A stretch of 64,000 nucleotides of DNA, taken from Maniola hyperantus (taxonomy: Eukaryota > Arthropoda > Insecta > Lepidoptera > Nymphalidae). The DNA lies in assembly GCF_902806685.2 (NCBI RefSeq), contig NC_048560.1, positions 6,910,212 to 6,974,211 of the forward strand, in the 5' to 3' direction. This document shows positions 61,651-64,000 of this stretch, in pieces. Both the position numbers and the translations under genes were made by a program. The notes under the pieces were generated by a model. It was given only the letters and a program-made list of their open reading frames with translations, was not told where the DNA came from and searched no databases. Within the stretch, counting starts at the first letter, position 1, and every line of letters starts with the position of its first letter.

Positions 61651-61692
61651 TATCTTTAAGCAAGTCACAGTACCAAGGTCACTTATAGTTAT

Positions 61693-62072
61693 TGTTCCGT
61701 ACTGGAACAGAATATAATATTTTAAAGTCAACATAATTTGGAGGATTTATTTCTAGCAAATTTATCTCATATTTATTTTCGTATTTGTTCATTGGGTTGG
61801 TTTGTCGAGCGCCCCCTAGCGCCGATGCAACGCATGCCAATGCGTCCTTCTGATTGGCCATTCGGCGCCATCATATCTCTCAGATCGACTGCAATAATTG
61901 ATAAGCACGCGTTCCAGTGCAAAACAAATTAATTTCTGGAATCTGGACTCAATCGATGTGTTGTGATTGTGATTTAACTGAAACCAGTGACCCCTTTATT
62001 TTCAAGACAATATATATGTGAAAATAGGGTGCTATCGACACAGAAGACCTGGGCCCAGGGTGTTATGCTGCA
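61693..62072 (+). mobile_element. Candidate 5' LTR of the BEL/Pao element
   Basis: Begins TGTTCCGTACTGGAACAG exactly where duplication copy 2 is cut, and ends TGTTATGCTGCA. It is followed within three bases by TGGCGCAAAGGG (62075-62086), which has the TGG start of a tRNA primer site. Left boundary well supported by the cut duplication; right boundary inferred. The second LTR is outside the window. Confidence 0.6.
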
Positions 62073-62247
62073 GCTGGCGCAAAGGGTAAGTGCTCGGTAT
62101 ATCATTCCCTATTGAACATATATTTTTTGGTGCCTCGAACCGCATTATAAACCTCCAGGTTGTGTTTTCTAGAAATACTTTGTGTTCTTTCCGTAAACTA
62201 TCAATCCCCACGCGTTCGAATTCGGTGCATTTTGTTACCTACGCAAT
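62073..62247 (+). promoter_or_regulatory. BEL/Pao leader
   Basis: Primer-site-like TGGCGCAAAGGG, a splice-donor-like AAAGGGTAAGTG at 62081, and TTTTGGTGCCTCGAACCGCA (62129), a phrase of the type found in BEL/Pao leaders. Ends at the gag ATG. Confidence 0.5.
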
Positions 62248-63558
62248 ATGGCCGACGCCGCAGCGTTTGATATTTATGAAAGAGAAATAATTATTTCGGA
62301 GCTACGAAGGACACTAGATCTAGTTTCCGATGAAGAACAGTTTCGTGCGCGATTACCTGACTTAACCGCTCAACATCGGAAATTTATAAAAATTCAAACT
62401 AAAATCGAGAGAACTTTAATGAAGGCAAAGTGTTTTGATAAAAATGAACAACTAGACATTCGCAATGAATTTAATGACTGTTACTTTGAAATTTTAAAAC
62501 ACTCAAATAAATTAAAAAAAACGGATGAGGAGCGTAGACGATCTAGCATCTATTTACAACGCCCATCATTTTCTAGTGCCCATTTCGATAAACTACCAAA
62601 ACTTCCCCTGCCATCATTTTCGGGTGAATCAACCGATTGGCAGTCTTACTACGATCTTTATTGTTCCTTAATACACGACAACCTTGCCTACACGGAAGTG
62701 GAAAAATTCCGATACCTATTACTTACTTTAAAGGGTGAACCGTATAACTTAATAAAATCTATTCCTATAACGGAAGATAATTATACAATTGCCGTTGATA
62801 CTTTGGTGTCTCGTTACGACAATAAACGAGTTATCGCATCAAAACACATAAATAAAATTCTGGATTTGAAACCATGTTCAGAAAAAATATCTTGCCTTCG
62901 GGAATTGTTAAATATCTATCAAGAAAATATAAAGGCATTAGAGACGATGCAATTTCCTGTAAAACATTGGAGTTTTATATTGCTTAATCTATTATTACGA
63001 AAAATTCCGCATTCCGTGCGAAAACGTTTTGAACTTTCGTTGGCTAGTCCATCTGAAATTCCAAACGTTTATATTCTCATTCAATTTCTTGAACGCGAAC
63101 TCGCTGCGTGTGAAATTACGGGTCAATCAAAATTTATCGATAACCTAGTAGGTAGCTCACAAGCGCGCGGTAATGCCGCCGTCGCCTCCGCTGGCCGACC
63201 CACCGTGCCTGTGACTCACACGAGTCGCATCGCGCGCGGTTCGTATCCCGCTAACGTTAATGAGTCCGCTAGCCAATCGCAACCTTATGCGCATAATAAT
63301 AAGGTCTGTATTTGTTGCGGTGACTTTCATCACCTATATAAATGTAAAAAGTTTTTAGATCTTTCTCCACAAGATCGATATGCATTTGTACAAGGAAAAA
63401 ACGTCTGTGAAAATTGCCTATCTCTGGAACACGAAAGGAAAAACTGTAAGAGTAGCTTTGTTTGTAAGCACTGTTTTAATCGTCACAGTAGTGCGATTTG
63501 TTTATCTCAAAAAAAAACCCACTGTTTCGACAGCTGTAGGTGTTACACCCGACGATAA
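62248..63558 (+). CDS. gag: BEL/Pao retrotransposon gag
   Basis: 436 codons. Gag forms the cytoplasmic particle that packages element RNA. The N-terminal 100 residues are charged and helical (EREIIISELRRTLDLVSDEE). Residues about 118-300 match the DUF1759-type gag core (LPKLPLPSFSGESTDWQSYY at about 115-134, then DTLVSRYDNKR, LNLLLRKIPHSVRKRFE). Three Cys/His clusters follow: C354-x2-C with HHLYKC, CENCLSLEHERKNC (about 387-400) and CKHCFNRHSSAIC (about 407-419), the nucleic-acid-binding end. Start chosen at MADAAAFDIYERE, the first ATG of the frame with BEL-like sequence. The frame closes early, just after a run of nine A (63509-63517); pol-like sequence continues in another frame. In related elements gag and pol are usually one ORF, so this copy is probably disabled or the run is miscalled. 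Confidence 0.9.
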   Translation: MADAAAFDIYEREIIISELRRTLDLVSDEEQFRARLPDLTAQHRKFIKIQTKIERTLMKAKCFDKNEQLDIRNEFNDCYFEILKHSNKLKKTDEERRRSSIYLQRPSFSSAHFDKLPKLPLPSFSGESTDWQSYYDLYCSLIHDNLAYTEVEKFRYLLLTLKGEPYNLIKSIPITEDNYTIAVDTLVSRYDNKRVIASKHINKILDLKPCSEKISCLRELLNIYQENIKALETMQFPVKHWSFILLNLLLRKIPHSVRKRFELSLASPSEIPNVYILIQFLERELAACEITGQSKFIDNLVGSSQARGNAAVASAGRPTVPVTHTSRIARGSYPANVNESASQSQPYAHNNKVCICCGDFHHLYKCKKFLDLSPQDRYAFVQGKNVCENCLSLEHERKNCKSSFVCKHCFNRHSSAICLSQKKTHCFDSCRCYTRR

Positions 63559-64000
63559 CAATGCTTCTATGGAGGAATGCAATACCGGCTCCTCGCTCCC
63601 GGTTGCCGCTAATTGTGATTCTGAATATTATGAAGACAATACCGGCGATATAAATGCTTGCTCCACGGCTTCTAAGGGTCGCTCTCATATCGTATTGCTA
63701 TCAACTGCACTCGTCAACGTGCGTGTTGACGGCATCGACCGCGGGACCGTTCGCTGTATGCTCGACACGGGTAGTCAGGGGACGTTTATCACTGAAGCTG
63801 GCGCGCAGCGGTTGGGTCTATCGCGACGGACAATAAACGTACCGGTATTCGGTATTGGAGATGACCAACCTGTCTTTCCACGGGGGATAGTCTCGTTCAA
63901 TATCACCCCTAGAAATCAAAACAAACCAGTCATACCAATTGATGCAATGATATTACCAAAACTTATTTCACAAATGCCTAGTGTACCTTTACCTAATACT
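63518..64000 (+). pseudogene. pol: BEL/Pao pol, protease start (cut by window edge)
   Basis: In the frame shifted relative to gag, open to the right edge. It holds a retropepsin-like active site (CMLDTGSQGTFI, catalytic Asp at 63764-63766) that would cleave the element polyprotein, then GAQRLGLSRRTINVPVFGIG. RT, RNase H and integrase would lie beyond 64000. No stop seen in this frame. Called a pseudogene because it is out of frame with gag; could be intact if the A-run is a sequence error. Confidence 0.75.

Larger units (their letters stand above)
60704..61692. repeat. Tandem duplication containing Helitrons
   Basis: Copy 1 is 60704-61143 (440 bases), copy 2 is 61289-61692 (404 bases), spacer 145. 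They share CACTTATCGATATTCCAAG, CATGCCCTCAGAATGCTATC, CAGGCCCGCTCGATTCATCT, the whole Helitron group A copy and TCTTTAAGCAAGTCACAGTA. The length difference is about nine GTCA units (36 bases). Copy 2 stops where the BEL/Pao LTR begins. Confidence 0.9.

Noticed and set aside
63509..63558. Programmed minus-one frameshift between gag and pol
   Set aside because: The minus-one frame meets a stop a few codons after the A-run, and the protease frame lies in the other direction.
1..64000. An autonomous Helitron (Rep/helicase) supplying the many copies
   Set aside because: No Rep or helicase motif is visible in the window; all copies are short and noncoding.

Overview
The window looks like gene-poor nuclear DNA of a moth or butterfly. 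It is AT-rich, has no dense coding, and is packed with the short dispersed repeats typical of Lepidoptera: Helitron-type repeats with ends TC...CTAG, tRNA-derived SINEs, a roughly 430-base repeat carrying GACA or GTCT runs, RTE and CR1/Jockey-group LINE tails, and fold-back MITEs. I find no intact host gene and no true tRNA, rRNA or CRISPR array. The only trace of a host gene is a broken, intron-less fragment of the cohesin gene Smc3 (about 11.19-11.79 kb).

Layout. 0-4 kb: LINE ORF2 tail; a fourfold tandem block built around a SINE, containing further insertions; SINE copies; a head-to-tail Helitron pair. 5-10 kb: RTE tail; a 207-base tandem array; a LINE with an uninterrupted 406-codon reverse transcriptase ORF. 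10-13 kb: Helitrons, the Smc3 pseudogene, and a Ty3/gypsy-like integrase remnant interrupted by an RTE tail with a 16-base target duplication. 13-20 kb: nested SINE, C-repeat and Helitron copies; a minus-strand LINE RT pseudogene interrupted by another LINE; a promoter-like CRE/CCAAT/TATA segment. 20-50 kb: mostly noncoding, with SINEs, MITEs, Helitrons and C repeats, many nested so that order of insertion can be read. 50-58 kb: a triplicated 340-360 base unit, a nine-copy 64-base satellite, and RTE tails with clear target duplications. 58-64 kb: C repeats, a 400-440 base tandem duplication carrying Helitrons, and the 5' part of a BEL/Pao LTR retrotransposon that runs off the right edge (LTR, leader, gag with zinc knuckles, protease start).

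How the parts relate: nothing forms a pathway. The coding pieces (LINE RT, RTE tails, gypsy integrase, BEL gag/protease) are selfish elements. The short repeats have no visible coding capacity and must rely on proteins encoded elsewhere. The most informative content is the insertion record: several insertions can be excised on paper to give exact empty sites, and one local inverted duplication looks like a template switch. Family names such as Helitron, RTE and BEL/Pao come from end structure and conserved protein motifs read by eye; no database search was possible.
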